A program made the translations under genes and the position numbers. Of a stretch of DNA of 64,000 bases, positions 6,672 through 16,515 are shown piece after piece. Under the pieces are notes generated by a model. It was not told where the DNA came from, searched no databases, and worked only from the letters and a program-made list of their open reading frames with translations. Within the stretch, counting starts at the first letter, position 1. Every line of letters begins with the position of its first letter. Location: the NCBI RefSeq assembly GCF_900103455.1, contig NZ_FNHI01000012.1, positions 62,001-126,000 of the forward strand. The letters are read 5' to 3'. The stretch is from Streptomyces wuyuanensis. GTDB taxonomy: Bacteria; Actinomycetota; Actinomycetes; Streptomycetales; Streptomycetaceae.

Positions 6672-7942
6672 CCGTCCGCCCTCTCCATCTCCAGCTCCAC
6701 TTCGGTGCCCCCGCCGGGCACGGAACGCAGACGCGCCGTGCCTCCGTTGCGCTGCATACGGCCGACGATCGATTCTCGTACGCCCATGCGGTCCTCCGGT
6801 ACCGCGTCGGGGTCGAACCCCGGCCCGCGGTCGCGCACCGAGACGAACACCGTACGGCCCTCGACCTCCGCGTACACCTGTACGGGCCCTCCCTCGCCAC
6901 CGTACTTCGCGGCGTTGACCATCGCTTCGCGCGCGGCCTGCATCTGGGCCGTGAGCTTCTCGTCGAGCGGGCAGTCGCCCACGACCACGACCTCCAGCGG
7001 GACGCCGTGCTTGTCCTCGACCTCCGCCGCGGCCCGCTTCACCGCGTCCGCGAGCATGGTGGGCTCCTCGTCCTCCTCCTTGCCGGTGCCCTCCGGCCGG
7101 TACAGCCAGTTGCGCAGCTCGCGCTCCTGGGCGCGGGCGAGCCGGCGCACCTCGCCCGCGTCGTCCGCGTTCCGCTGGATCAGGGTGAGGGTGTGCAGCA
7201 CGGAGTCGTGGACGTGGGCGGCGACCTCGGCGCGCTCCTGGGCGCGGATGCGCATCAGGCGCTCCTCGGACAGGTCCTGGGTCATCCGTACCAGCCACGG
7301 GCCGGCGAGCAGGGCGACACCGACGATCACGGCCAGGGCGGCGGTCAGGACGTTGCCGAGCTGCTCGGCGGAGCCGCGGACGACCACGAAGACGGTGAGG
7401 CCCATGCCGACCAGAGCGACGCCGGCCAGTCCGCGGGCGAGCTGCAGCAGCCTGCGGCGCCGGTCGTCGCCGGTCCACTGGGCCCGGCGGGCGTTGTCCG
7501 CCTGCCGCCACACCAGCACGACACCGGCGCCCGTCAGGAGCACGGGCCAGACGTAGCGGTTCGCGGGGCCGCCGAGGTCGATGTTGGTGACGAAGACGAC
7601 CGCGCCGATCAGCAGGGCGACCAGCGCGAACAGCTGTCCCCTGTCGGGCTTGCGGAGCCGCCGTCTGCCGTCCGGGGCGGTCTCGAAGACCGGCTTGGGC
7701 TCGGCCGACCTGCCGCCGACGCCCAGCGGAACGGCGATCCAGAACACCGCGTAGAGCAGCGTTCCGAGGCCGTCCGCCATGAAGAGCCCGAGGAACACGA
7801 GCCGGACCCAGATCACCGGCAGGCCGAGATGGCCCGCCAGCCCGCGCGCCACGCCACCCAGCCAGCGGCCCTCCGCGCTGCGGTACAGCTTGCGGAGGGG
7901 GGGCTCTTCGGTCTCGGGCGGGCGGGCGGCGGCGACGGGCAT
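6668..7942 (-). CDS. PspC-domain sensor histidine kinase
   Basis: About 424 residues from ATG 7942; upstream in-frame starts (for example 7978) are possible. Residues 15-80 form a PspC domain (LYRSAEGRWLGGVARGLAGH followed by a hydrophobic helix), then come further membrane helices (LFALVALLIGAVVFV, RGLAGVALVGMGLTVFVVV, VLTAALAVIVGVALLAGPWL). The HisKA_3 dimerisation domain has the phospho-acceptor in AAHVHDSVLHTL, and the ATPase domain has AAREAMVNAAKYGG (N box) and VRDRGPGFDPDAV (G1). It phosphorylates the response regulator whose gene overlaps its end by four bases. The same PspC motif in the divergently transcribed membrane protein suggests both watch envelope condition. Confidence 0.9.
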   Translation of the reverse strand: MPVAAARPPETEEPPLRKLYRSAEGRWLGGVARGLAGHLGLPVIWVRLVFLGLFMADGLGTLLYAVFWIAVPLGVGGRSAEPKPVFETAPDGRRRLRKPDRGQLFALVALLIGAVVFVTNIDLGGPANRYVWPVLLTGAGVVLVWRQADNARRAQWTGDDRRRRLLQLARGLAGVALVGMGLTVFVVVRGSAEQLGNVLTAALAVIVGVALLAGPWLVRMTQDLSEERLMRIRAQERAEVAAHVHDSVLHTLTLIQRNADDAGEVRRLARAQERELRNWLYRPEGTGKEEDEEPTMLADAVKRAAAEVEDKHGVPLEVVVVGDCPLDEKLTAQMQAAREAMVNAAKYGGEGGPVQVYAEVEGRTVFVSVRDRGPGFDPDAVPEDRMGVRESIVGRMQRNGGTARLRSVPGGGTEVELEMERADG

Positions 7943-8265
7943 GCCCCGATGGTCACACGGGGCCGGCGGCGGGGGCATCAGGGCCGTCCCTGAGACAGAC
8001 CCTGAGCCTCGGCGCCCCGGGCGGTGTCCACGGCGGTCCCGCCCGGCACACGACGCCCTGCACGGCCCGCGCATTGCCGGGGTCGCCCGTGTTGGCCCGT
8101 TGCGGCGCGGCCCCCGCCTCGCGATCGGACGCACCGGACGCCGCGGTCCCGCCGCCCCTCCGGCGGACGGCGCCGCTTCGCGGACGGGACCCAGGGTGCA
8201 ATATCAGGGAAGGGCCAGGGTCGGGACGGCTGCCGCCGGGGGTGGCGGACCGTCACCATGGAGGA

Positions 8266-9564
8266 ATGACTCAGCCGACCGCCCCGGCGCCCGGGCCGCC
8301 GCCGGAGCACCAGCTCCCGCCCGTGCTGCTGCGCCGGACCGCACGGCACAAGGTCGTCGGCGGGGTCTGCGGCGGCCTCGGCCGGTACTGCGACGTCGAC
8401 CCGGTGATCTTCCGAATCGCCATGGGTGTGCTGTCGGTGACCGGAGGCATCGGTCTGATCTTCTACGGCTTCGCCTGGCTGCTGATCCCACTGGAGGGCG
8501 AGGAGGAGAACGAGGCGCGGCGCGCCCTGTCCGGCCGGGTCGACGGGGCGGCCCTGGTCGCCGTGCTGCTCGCGCTGCTCGGCTGCGGACTGTTCCTGTC
8601 GATGCTGGGCAACGACGGGACGCTCGCGTTCTCCGCGCTGCTGTCGCTCGCCGTCGTGGGCGCCGCCGTGTGGTCGCGGCGGCGTACGACGGCCGCCCCG
8701 GACGGCGGGCCGCTGGACGGGGCGACCGCGCACGCCGTGGCGGAGGCCCCGCCCGAGGCCAAGGCGCCCCCGACGCCCGACAGCCCCTCCTGGTGGCGCG
8801 ACCCGATCGTCAAGGACGGCACCACCGGACCCGTGGCGACCGGATACCTGTGGGGTCCCCCGGACGCGTCACCGGACCTCGCGCCGCTCCCCCGCGGCCG
8901 GCGGGCCGGAGTCGCCGCGCGCCGCCCCCGAGGGCCGCGCGGCATCGCCGGAGTCGTCTTCCTGCTCGCTCTGGTGGCGGGCGGGCTGGGCACGGGGCTG
9001 ACGTGGGACTCCCAGCCGCTGGGCACGAGCCTGCAGATCGGGCTCGCCTGCGCGCTGGCCGTGTTCGGACTGGGCCTGGTGGTCGGCAGTCTCCTCGGCC
9101 GGATCGGCGGGGGCACGATCCTGCTGACCGTGGTCACGTCCGTGCTGCTGGTCGGCGCCTCCGTGCTGCCCAAGCAGATCGACACGCAGTGGATGCGGAC
9201 GGAGTGGCGGCCCGCGACGGCCGCGGCCGTCGCTCCGCAGTACCAACTGGGTTCCGGCATGGCCACGCTCGACCTCAGCCGGGTGGCCGTGCCGGTGGAG
9301 GAGACGGTGAGCACCAAGGCGGAGGTCGGAGCCGGCCGGCTCCGGGTCGTGCTGCCCGGGGACGCCACGGTCCGGATCCGGGCGCGCGCGGGCGTCGGTG
9401 ACGTGCGGCTGCCGGGGGATCCGGTGAACGACGTGGACGTCGCCCCGGACCGGGACCGCACGCGTACGCTCGCTCCGCCCGCCGGAGCGAAGCCCGCGGG
9501 CACGCTCGACCTCGATCTGGCGGTCGCGCTCGGACAGGTGGAGGTCACCCGTGCTGCGTCATGA
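8266..9564 (+). CDS. PspC-domain membrane protein with a C-terminal adhesin-like domain
   Basis: A 432-residue protein from ATG 8266; the GGAGG just before it is unusually close to the start. Residues 15-80 are a PspC domain (RRTARHKVVGGVCGGLGRYC, then GVLSVTGGIGLIFYGFAWLLIP). Several more helices follow (VAVLLALLGCGLFLSMLG, GVVFLLALVAGGLGTG, ALAVFGLGLVVGSLLGRI, ILLTVVTSVLLVGASV). The last 110 residues are a soluble beta-rich part (VEVGAGRLRVVLPGDATVRI-like repeats), similar to the LiaF/DUF2154 arrangement that often follows PspC. It is divergent from the PspC kinase and overlaps the next gene by 14 bases. Confidence 0.85.
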   Translation: MTQPTAPAPGPPPEHQLPPVLLRRTARHKVVGGVCGGLGRYCDVDPVIFRIAMGVLSVTGGIGLIFYGFAWLLIPLEGEEENEARRALSGRVDGAALVAVLLALLGCGLFLSMLGNDGTLAFSALLSLAVVGAAVWSRRRTTAAPDGGPLDGATAHAVAEAPPEAKAPPTPDSPSWWRDPIVKDGTTGPVATGYLWGPPDASPDLAPLPRGRRAGVAARRPRGPRGIAGVVFLLALVAGGLGTGLTWDSQPLGTSLQIGLACALAVFGLGLVVGSLLGRIGGGTILLTVVTSVLLVGASVLPKQIDTQWMRTEWRPATAAAVAPQYQLGSGMATLDLSRVAVPVEETVSTKAEVGAGRLRVVLPGDATVRIRARAGVGDVRLPGDPVNDVDVAPDRDRTRTLAPPAGAKPAGTLDLDLAVALGQVEVTRAAS

Positions 9565-9814
9565 GTTCCGTCCGGGCAGGCTGATCGCGGGCGCGGCGGC
9601 CCTGGGGACCGCCGCGGCCTATCTGGGCGACGCGACCGGCGCCTGGCAGACCCCGTGGTTCACGGCCGTCCCGGTGATGTCGGGCGGCCTGTTCCTCGCC
9701 GCCGTCGTCACCTTCGTCCACTACCGGCTGCGCCGGCGCCGTTCCGCGATGGCCGCGTCCAGCGAGAACACGGAGGCGCCGGCGAGCACCAGCGGCAGCC
9801 AGGCCATCATGTAG
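9551..9814 (+). CDS. Small two-helix membrane protein
   Basis: An 87-residue protein starting at GTG 9551 inside the end of the PspC gene, so the two are probably coupled. It has two hydrophobic segments (LIAGAAALGTAAAYLGDATG and AVPVMSGGLFLAAVVTFVHY) followed by a basic RLRRRR stretch, typical of a small inner-membrane protein. Its last 31 codons (9721-9814) run antisense to the end of the convergent doxX-like gene, an unusually long tail-to-tail overlap. Function unknown; position suggests an accessory subunit of the PspC system. Confidence 0.65.
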   Translation: MLRHEFRPGRLIAGAAALGTAAAYLGDATGAWQTPWFTAVPVMSGGLFLAAVVTFVHYRLRRRRSAMAASSENTEAPASTSGSQAIM

Positions 9815-10239
9815 GCGAGGTCGTTCCCGTAGTAGTACGGCTCGGTCTGCCAGCTGACGGTCAGCCACAGGCTCAGCGAGATCAGCACCCCGCCGAGGGC
9901 GGCCAGTCGTGCGAGCAGCCCCAGCAGGGTGCCGATGCCGACGGCCAGCTCGCCGAAGGCCATCGCGTAGCCGAAGCCCTCGGGGCTCTTCAGGGCGACG
10001 TCCACCAGCGCGGGCACCGCGGAGCTGTTCCGCACGGTGCTCATCAGCTCTCCGATGGAACCGGTCCCGGTCGCGGAGAGGAACGCGCTGTCGAAGAGCT
10101 TGTCCAGTCCCGCGTAGATGAAGGTCACTCCCAGGAACAGCCGCAGCGGCAGCAGCGAGTAGCGCGCCGCCCGTTCCTTCCAGTTGGTGCTCGCGTCGTC
10201 GGCCGCGTACGTCGCCGTCGTCCGGTACACATGCGTCAT
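9721..10239 (-). CDS. DoxX-family membrane protein
   Basis: A 172-residue integral membrane protein from ATG 10239, with GGAGG five bases upstream. Residues 30-165 contain four helices in the DoxX pattern: LLPLRLFLGVTFIYAGLDKL with the family arginine and the YAGLxK motif, FGYAMAFGELAVGIGTLLGL, LAALGGVLISLSLWLTVSW and LAYMMAWLPLVLAGASVFSL. DoxX proteins are small quinone- or redox-associated membrane subunits; in mycobacteria a DoxX protein works with superoxide dismutase and a thiosulphate sulphurtransferase. No partner is encoded here. The 3' end overlaps the convergent small membrane protein by 94 bases. Confidence 0.85.
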   Translation of the reverse strand: MTHVYRTTATYAADDASTNWKERAARYSLLPLRLFLGVTFIYAGLDKLFDSAFLSATGTGSIGELMSTVRNSSAVPALVDVALKSPEGFGYAMAFGELAVGIGTLLGLLARLAALGGVLISLSLWLTVSWQTEPYYYGNDLAYMMAWLPLVLAGASVFSLDAAIAERRRRSR

Positions 10240-10329
10240 CGTCGCCTCCGTGTCTCACCCGGCTGGGACGATTGTCCCCACGTACCGCGCTCGTGAATAC
10301 GGGGGCGACGGCCGTACGGCTCAGCCGGT

Positions 10330-11571
10330 TCAGTCGACGACGTCGACGGTCACGCGGTTCGACTCCGCGCCCGCCGCCGTCACGACCTGCACCTCGACCC
10401 TGCCGGGCTCGACCTCGGCCGGCACCGGGACCGTGATGCTCGTATCACTGGGGCTGGTGAATCCGCCGGGGACGGGGACCAGCGGCACATGGACGTGGAC
10501 GGCGCCGATCCGGACGGTCATCAGGGCGAGCCGGTCGGGGCTCCCGGCGCCGGGTGGGACGAACCCGGCGCCCCGGATCTCGATGTCGTCGCCGATGCGG
10601 ACGGGTCCGTCGAGGCCGCCGGGCTCGCGGGTGCGGACGACGGACAGGACGACCGGGCGGCCGCCCTCGGCGTACTTCCCGGCGAGGTAGACCGTCGCCG
10701 ATACCAGGACCAGCGCGGTGAGGCCCCACGGCAGCTCCGGCAGCCGGTCGGGCCGGCGCGCGAGCAGCACGGTCGAACAGACCAGGGCGACCGCCCCGAC
10801 GAGGACGTACTGTGCGTCGGAGAAGCTGCCGCGGCCCGCGTCGTCGCACACGAGGTCCGCGGGCCGGGGGCGGTCCGCCTCCATCTTCTGCAGCCGCTGG
10901 GTGATGACGCGCACGGTGACCACACGGCGTACGACGACGGCGATCAGGGAGACGGCCGCGACGACCGTGAGCAGTCCGGCCCCCTGGGCGAGGCCGAGTC
11001 CGGCGGGGACCGACAGGGCGAGCCGGCACGCCAGGAACAGCACGGCGTAGGCGGCGAACAGCACCCACACGGCGGCCACGGCCCGCGAGGTCGACAGCCG
11101 GTTGTCCTCGCCGACGAGCGGTGCGAGCAGCCCGCCGTGCGCCCGGTGGAGCCAGGCGGTCCCGGTGAGCAGTCCGGCCAGACAGGCCGCGGCGGCGAGG
11201 CCGGCGGTGCGCGCCACGGTCCAGCCGGAGCCGATCGCGGTCACGGCCTGGACCAGGAGCAGCAGCACGACCGAGCCCCACAGGACCAGCAGGGTGCGCT
11301 GCCGGACGCGGGTGAGCCATGACTCGCCGGCGGCGCGGCTGCGTTCCGCGACGGCCCGGGCCGACTCGGTCAGCTCGTCCGAGATCCACTGGCGGGTACC
11401 GGCCGCGGAGGAGGCGATCTGGGCGGGCAGCCCTCGTCCTCCGGCGAGTTCGTCGCGCCTGGCGATGAACCGGGCGACGGCCCTCCGGTGTCCCTCACGT
11501 CTGCCGTGCGGGCAGTCGCCGCAGGTGCAGCCACCGCCGTGCACGCTCTTTCCCGCTTCCTGCACCGCCAC
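10330..11571 (-). CDS. Multi-pass membrane protein with a Cys cluster and an extracytoplasmic beta domain
   Basis: About 413 residues from GTG 11571, with GGGGAAGG ten bases upstream; a TTG at 11607 would add 12 residues. The N-terminus has a CTCGDC cluster that could bind metal. There are four to six membrane helices between about residues 90 and 290 (TLLVLWGSVVLLLLVQAV, TAGLAAAACLAGLLTGTAWL, AVWVLFAAYAVLFLACRLAL, GLLTVVAAVSLIAVVVRRVV and two later). The C-terminal 110 residues form a soluble domain with an IPT/TIG-like flavour (GDDIEIRGAGFVPPGAGSPD, FTSPSDTSITVPVPAEVEPG). I do not recognise the family. It is divergent from nothing obvious and stands alone. Confidence 0.7.
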   Translation of the reverse strand: MAVQEAGKSVHGGGCTCGDCPHGRREGHRRAVARFIARRDELAGGRGLPAQIASSAAGTRQWISDELTESARAVAERSRAAGESWLTRVRQRTLLVLWGSVVLLLLVQAVTAIGSGWTVARTAGLAAAACLAGLLTGTAWLHRAHGGLLAPLVGEDNRLSTSRAVAAVWVLFAAYAVLFLACRLALSVPAGLGLAQGAGLLTVVAAVSLIAVVVRRVVTVRVITQRLQKMEADRPRPADLVCDDAGRGSFSDAQYVLVGAVALVCSTVLLARRPDRLPELPWGLTALVLVSATVYLAGKYAEGGRPVVLSVVRTREPGGLDGPVRIGDDIEIRGAGFVPPGAGSPDRLALMTVRIGAVHVHVPLVPVPGGFTSPSDTSITVPVPAEVEPGRVEVQVVTAAGAESNRVTVDVVD

Positions 11572-11705
11572 GGCGACGCACCCTTCCCCGGTAGGCAGCT
11601 TCGGCAACTACCCCGTGATTCCAAGGAATTGTGCCGTACGGGCGGGACCGCGCACGCATCGGGAAGCCGACGCGAGGGTGATTTGCGCACGATCAAATTG
11701 ACGTA

Positions 11706-12500
11706 CTACGACATGAGTTCGGGTTCCGCGGAGGCGATCTGCCGCCACATCGGCTGGTAGTTGATCCATGCGGCGAGATCGCCGCCGAGCAGTTCACGGG
11801 TCGCGACCGCGTCGCGGTGGTCGATGAGCACCGGCTTCCCGGCGGCCCGGGCACTCAGCTGCACCTGCGCGCAGCGCTCCATGGAGACGAACCACCAGGC
11901 GGCCGCGTCCACCGAGTCCCCGACCGTGAGGAGCCCGTGGTTGCGCAGGATGACGGCCTTGCGGGGGCCGAGGGCGGCAGCGATGCGGCTGCCCTCCTCG
12001 GCGTCGACGGCCACTCCGGTGTAGGCGTCATACAGCGCGTGGTCCTGGTAGAAGGCGCACGCCTCCTGCGTGATCGGGTCCAGCAGTTCGCCGAGCGAGG
12101 CCAGCGCGCGGCCGTGGACGGAGTGGGTGTGCACGACGGCGACGGCCTCGGGCCGGGCCCGGTGGACCGCGGCGTGCACGGCGAACGCGGCCTGGTTGAC
12201 GTGCCGGGTGCCGAGGACGACCTGGCCGTCGCCGTTGACCAGGACCAGACTGCCCGCGGTCATCGTGGCGAACGGTTCCCCGAACGGGTTGACCCAGAAG
12301 CAGTCCGGCACCTCCGGGTCCCGCACGCTGATGTGCCCGGCGACGCCCTCCTCGTACCCGAGGCGGGCGAACAGCCGCAGCGCGCCGGCCAGCCGCTGCT
12401 TCCGGTACACGCGCTCGTCCACCACGGACTCGTGCACCGGCGGCATCGCGAAGTGCAGCCGCTCGACGGGTATCGGCTCCGGCACCGGCATGTCGGTCAT
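11706..12500 (-). CDS. Class II aldolase/adducin-family protein
   Basis: A 264-residue protein from ATG 12500. It shows the class II aldolase fold: GHISVRDPEVPDCFWVNPFG for phosphate and substrate binding, the zinc ligands in AVVHTHSVHGRALASLG, the acidic catalytic region ITQEACAFYQDHAL, and the third zinc histidine in VILRNHGLLTVG. Relatives include fuculose- and ribulose-phosphate aldolases and decarboxylases acting on small hydroxy acids; this clade is usually annotated only to family level. The gene is divergent from the cupin gene, 79 bp apart, with which it may share a control region. Confidence 0.85.
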   Translation of the reverse strand: MTDMPVPEPIPVERLHFAMPPVHESVVDERVYRKQRLAGALRLFARLGYEEGVAGHISVRDPEVPDCFWVNPFGEPFATMTAGSLVLVNGDGQVVLGTRHVNQAAFAVHAAVHRARPEAVAVVHTHSVHGRALASLGELLDPITQEACAFYQDHALYDAYTGVAVDAEEGSRIAAALGPRKAVILRNHGLLTVGDSVDAAAWWFVSMERCAQVQLSARAAGKPVLIDHRDAVATRELLGGDLAAWINYQPMWRQIASAEPELMS

Positions 12501-12579
12501 GGCGCGGAAGGTACCTCCGGCTGCGCCAACTGGCCATATACGGCGCGCACCTTGCGCGGGACCGGACGACAATGGGCAC

Positions 12580-13023
12580 ATGACCGCACCGGCTTCCCCA
12601 CTCGTCGAGCTCCTCGGGCTGGAACCGCACGTCGAAGGCGGGTGGTTCCGCGAGACGTGGCGCACGGCGGGCTCGACCGCTCCGCCCGGCTATCCCGGCG
12701 AGCGCGCCTACGCCACCGGGATCTACTTCCTGCTCCACCCCGGCGAACGCTCGCGCCCGCACCGGGTCCGCTCCGACGAGGTGTGGCTCTGGCACCGCGG
12801 CGGCCCGCTGCGGCTGCACCTGGCCGGCACCGGCGACAAGCCGGACGGCACCGGGACGACCCTGGTCCTGGGCCCCTCCGTCGAGTCGGGCGAGCGGCCC
12901 CAGCTCCTCGTCCCGGCGGGCACCTGGCAGTCCGCCGAGCCGGCGGGCGACGAACCGGTCCTGGTGACCTGCGTGGTGGCGCCGGGCTTCCACTACGAGG
13001 ACTTCGCGCTGGAAGAGGGGTGA
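12580..13023 (+). CDS. Cupin-family protein (cupin_5 / DUF985)
   Basis: A 147-residue protein from ATG 12580. It is a single-domain cupin_5 protein: an N-terminal LVELLGLEPHVEGGWFRETW, the first cupin motif around FLLHPGERSRPHRVRSDEVW (metal ligands in RPHRVRSDE), the central strand region LRLHLAG, and the late VTCVVAPGFHYEDFALEE. The family forms small beta-barrels of unclear substrate, sometimes sugar-related. Divergent from the class II aldolase gene. Confidence 0.85.
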   Translation: MTAPASPLVELLGLEPHVEGGWFRETWRTAGSTAPPGYPGERAYATGIYFLLHPGERSRPHRVRSDEVWLWHRGGPLRLHLAGTGDKPDGTGTTLVLGPSVESGERPQLLVPAGTWQSAEPAGDEPVLVTCVVAPGFHYEDFALEEG

Positions 13024-13057
13024 GGGGCGGGCGCGGGCCGCGGGGTGAAGTCCGGGC

Positions 13058-13639
13058 TCAGAGCCGGTCGATGCCGGCCAGGTCGATGTCGATGTCGAAG
13101 GGGACGGAGACCTTGAGCCGGTCGCGGAACGTGCCGCCCGGCACATAGACGCGCGATTCCTTGTCGAGCTCGAAGACATGGACGACCGGCTGCTCGTCAC
13201 CGGCCATCTCGACACGCCAGAAGTACGGGATGCCCGCGCCCGCGTACTTGTGCGGCTTGGTGTCGGTGTCGCGCGCCTCGGAGTCCGGCGAGACCACCTC
13301 GACCGCCAGCAGGACGTCCCTGACCTGGAAGTAGGTCTGTTCCCGGCTCCGCGCGGCGGCGGCACGGACGACCGAGACGTCCGGCTCGGGACCGTTGCGC
13401 TTGTCGAGCACGACGGTCATCTCCCGGCGGACTTTCAGTTCGGGGGGCGCCGTGCTCCGCAGCCCTTGCACCAGCAGGTCGATCGCAACGCTGTGGAAAT
13501 CCCGCTGCGGACTCACGAAGACCAGGCTCCCGTCGATCAGCTCGGTGTGCGGCGGGAGGTCGGGCAGGGTGAGCAGGTCCTCCACGGTGTAGCCCTCTCG
13601 CGGCGGCACCGGCCAGTGGTGCGAGATCTCTGCGCTCAT
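13058..13639 (-). CDS. Uma2-family (DUF820) endonuclease-like protein
   Basis: A 193-residue protein from ATG 13639, chosen because GGGAG lies five bases upstream. It has the Uma2/DUF820 layout: YTVEDLLTLPDLPPHTELID near the start, LVFVSPQRDFHSVAIDLLVQGL, the PD-(D/E)XK-like core EPDVSVVRA and VLLAVEVVSPDSEARDTDTK followed by KYAGAGIPYFWRVEM. Restriction-like nucleases share these acidic and lysine residues. Members are numerous in Streptomyces and cyanobacteria and their biological role is not known. It stands 300 bp upstream of the guaA end, in the same direction. Confidence 0.88.
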   Translation of the reverse strand: MSAEISHHWPVPPREGYTVEDLLTLPDLPPHTELIDGSLVFVSPQRDFHSVAIDLLVQGLRSTAPPELKVRREMTVVLDKRNGPEPDVSVVRAAAARSREQTYFQVRDVLLAVEVVSPDSEARDTDTKPHKYAGAGIPYFWRVEMAGDEQPVVHVFELDKESRVYVPGGTFRDRLKVSVPFDIDIDLAGIDRL

Positions 13640-13691
13640 GAGTGCTCCCATGGACGTGAGTCTGGTACGTACGATCAGACTACCCACCGTG

Positions 13692-13737
13692 AACGGCGAC
13701 GCCGCCGCTCAAACGAATGAGCGACGGCGTCGGCGTT
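13692..13737 (-). terminator. guaA terminator hairpin
   Basis: Bases 13692-13710 pair with 13719-13737 at 17 of 19 positions around an 8-base loop, 16 bp beyond the guaA stop codon. Confidence 0.65.
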
Positions 13738-13752
13738 GACTCGTGGGAGGGT

Positions 13753-15360
<1,608 letters not shown>

Positions 15361-15492
15361 TACGGCGGCCTTCCGGCGGTGGGAGGAGGGGGCTCTGTGA
15401 GTCGATTCTACCGGCGCCGCGGCACCGCTCTTCGTCTCACCATCCGAACCCGTATTGGCCCCGGCGGGGGCAGGGGGGCCATACTGAGCCCC

Positions 15493-15564
15493 ATGCGCAA
15501 GCACCCGACCTTCGTCTTTACCTATGGCACCCGGCCCGCCGGCTGCCATGGTCGTGCTGCTTGA
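15493..15564 (+). CDS. Putative 23-residue leader peptide upstream of chorismate mutase
   Basis: ATG 15493 opens MRKHPTFVFTYGTRPAGCHG followed by RAA and a TGA at 15562-15564. It carries Phe, Phe and Tyr within five codons (TTC GTC TTT ACC TAT), and TTT and TAT are rare codons in this genome. The hairpins that follow and the position just ahead of an aromatic-pathway gene suggest a regulatory leader peptide whose translation senses charged Phe or Tyr tRNA. The ribosome binding site is weak (GAG five bases before the ATG). Confidence 0.4.
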   Translation: MRKHPTFVFTYGTRPAGCHGRAA

Positions 15565-15655
15565 GCAACTGACAAGCGACTTCCCAGGCGCCCCGGGCCG
15601 ACAAGGCCCGGGGCGTCCTGTCGTTTCCGGGCCCGGTCGGTTCGGGGCCCGGAAA
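15524..15655 (+). promoter_or_regulatory. Candidate attenuator: three hairpins between leader peptide and chorismate mutase
   Basis: Three stems follow one another. Stem 1 pairs ATGGCA 15524-15529 and CCGG 15531-15534 with CCGG 15539-15542 and TGCCAT 15544-15549, and covers the Tyr codon and following codons of the leader. Stem 2 is a perfect 11-bp terminator-like hairpin, 15589-15599 with 15605-15615. Stem 3 is a perfect 11-bp hairpin, 15624-15634 with 15645-15655, ending just before the AAGGAG of the chorismate mutase gene. The layout fits transcription attenuation; the alternative antiterminator pairing was not worked out. Confidence 0.45.
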
Positions 15656-15669
15656 CCAAGGAGCCCCCT

Positions 15670-15966
15670 GTGCCCGCCACCGACACCGCAGCCCGTCCCG
15701 ACACCGGCGCCCGTACCGACGACGCAGCGGACCTGATCCACGGCGCCCGTGAACGCATCGACGCCCTCGACGACCGGATCATCGGGCTGATCCAGGAACG
15801 GATGGCCGTCTCGGCCGTCATCCAGGAGGCCCGGATCACGTCCGGCGGCCGCCGGGTGAACCTGTCGCGCGAGATGGAGGTGCTCGGCCACTACCGGGAC
15901 GCGCTCGGCAAGCCGGGGACGGCGCTGGCGATGACCCTGCTGGAGCTGTGCCGCGGCCGCATCTGA
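15670..15966 (+). CDS. Chorismate mutase, AroQ class
   Basis: A 98-residue all-helical chorismate mutase that converts chorismate to prephenate on the way to Phe and Tyr. GTG 15670 follows AAGGAG. The AroQ helix 1 pattern IHGARERIDALDDRIIGLIQ supplies the arginine and aspartate of the active site, then ERMAVSAVIQEARI, a GGRRVNLSREMEVLGHYRD segment and the final helix. It lacks a signal peptide, so it is the cytosolic type. It lies divergent from guaA and downstream of a candidate attenuator. Confidence 0.9.
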   Translation: MPATDTAARPDTGARTDDAADLIHGARERIDALDDRIIGLIQERMAVSAVIQEARITSGGRRVNLSREMEVLGHYRDALGKPGTALAMTLLELCRGRI

Positions 15967-16515
15967 GCGGTGCGCGACGCTCCCCGTGCTCCGCGGCGCA
16001 GGGCGCCGCCACCGTGGACAGCTGCACACCCTTGTACGTACGTCTGTGCGGGCGGGCTCTCACCCGTACGGCCCGTGACCGGTCCCGGAACGCTTCGTTG
16101 GTACCGATGTCCGTGCCAGCCAGGGGCGGGCCCCGAAGGAAAGAACCACGCGTGGCTCCGCTGGGGCGTGTGGCGTACCGCAGGTACGTCGTGGGACCTC
16201 GCCCCGGCGCGCGTGACCGGTCGGCAGGGGACAGCAGCCCGGTCACCCCAAGGCGGTCGGTTCCGGGGACGCCCGGAACCGGCCGCATCCGGCCGAAGCG
16301 GTTGCGCACTCGCGCGGCCGGCCCGCCACGATCCGGTCGCCTCCTTCCCCCACCGCACCGCGCACCACACTCGCCCACGGGACCGCACCCCCGCGCCGTC
16401 CGGCCGCAGCCCGGACCGGGGCGACGCGGACCGGGCGACCCAGTCCAGCGGCGCCCTCCCCCCTGGCGCCGCCTCTCGGTACCGGCGCGGCCCTGACGCC
16501 GGCACCGACAGCCGA
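15967..16515. other. About 550 bp with no gene I can support
   Basis: The stretch between the chorismate mutase stop and a strong terminator contains only Arg/Pro/Gly-rich frames on both strands without recognisable motifs. One frame beginning at GTG 16152, with AAGGA upstream, runs to 16496 (114 codons), but its composition (long runs of P, R, G) looks like noncoding GC-rich DNA. The perfect terminator at its end implies something is transcribed on the plus strand, either read-through from chorismate mutase or an RNA. Confidence 0.5.

Noticed and set aside
4628..8134. Long plus-strand frames antisense to the esterase and two-component genes
   Set aside because: They are rich in Arg, Pro, Gly and Ala without motifs, as expected of shadows in GC-rich DNA.
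15493..15564. A trp-type leader
   Set aside because: It has no tryptophan codons; the aromatic residues are Phe and Tyr.
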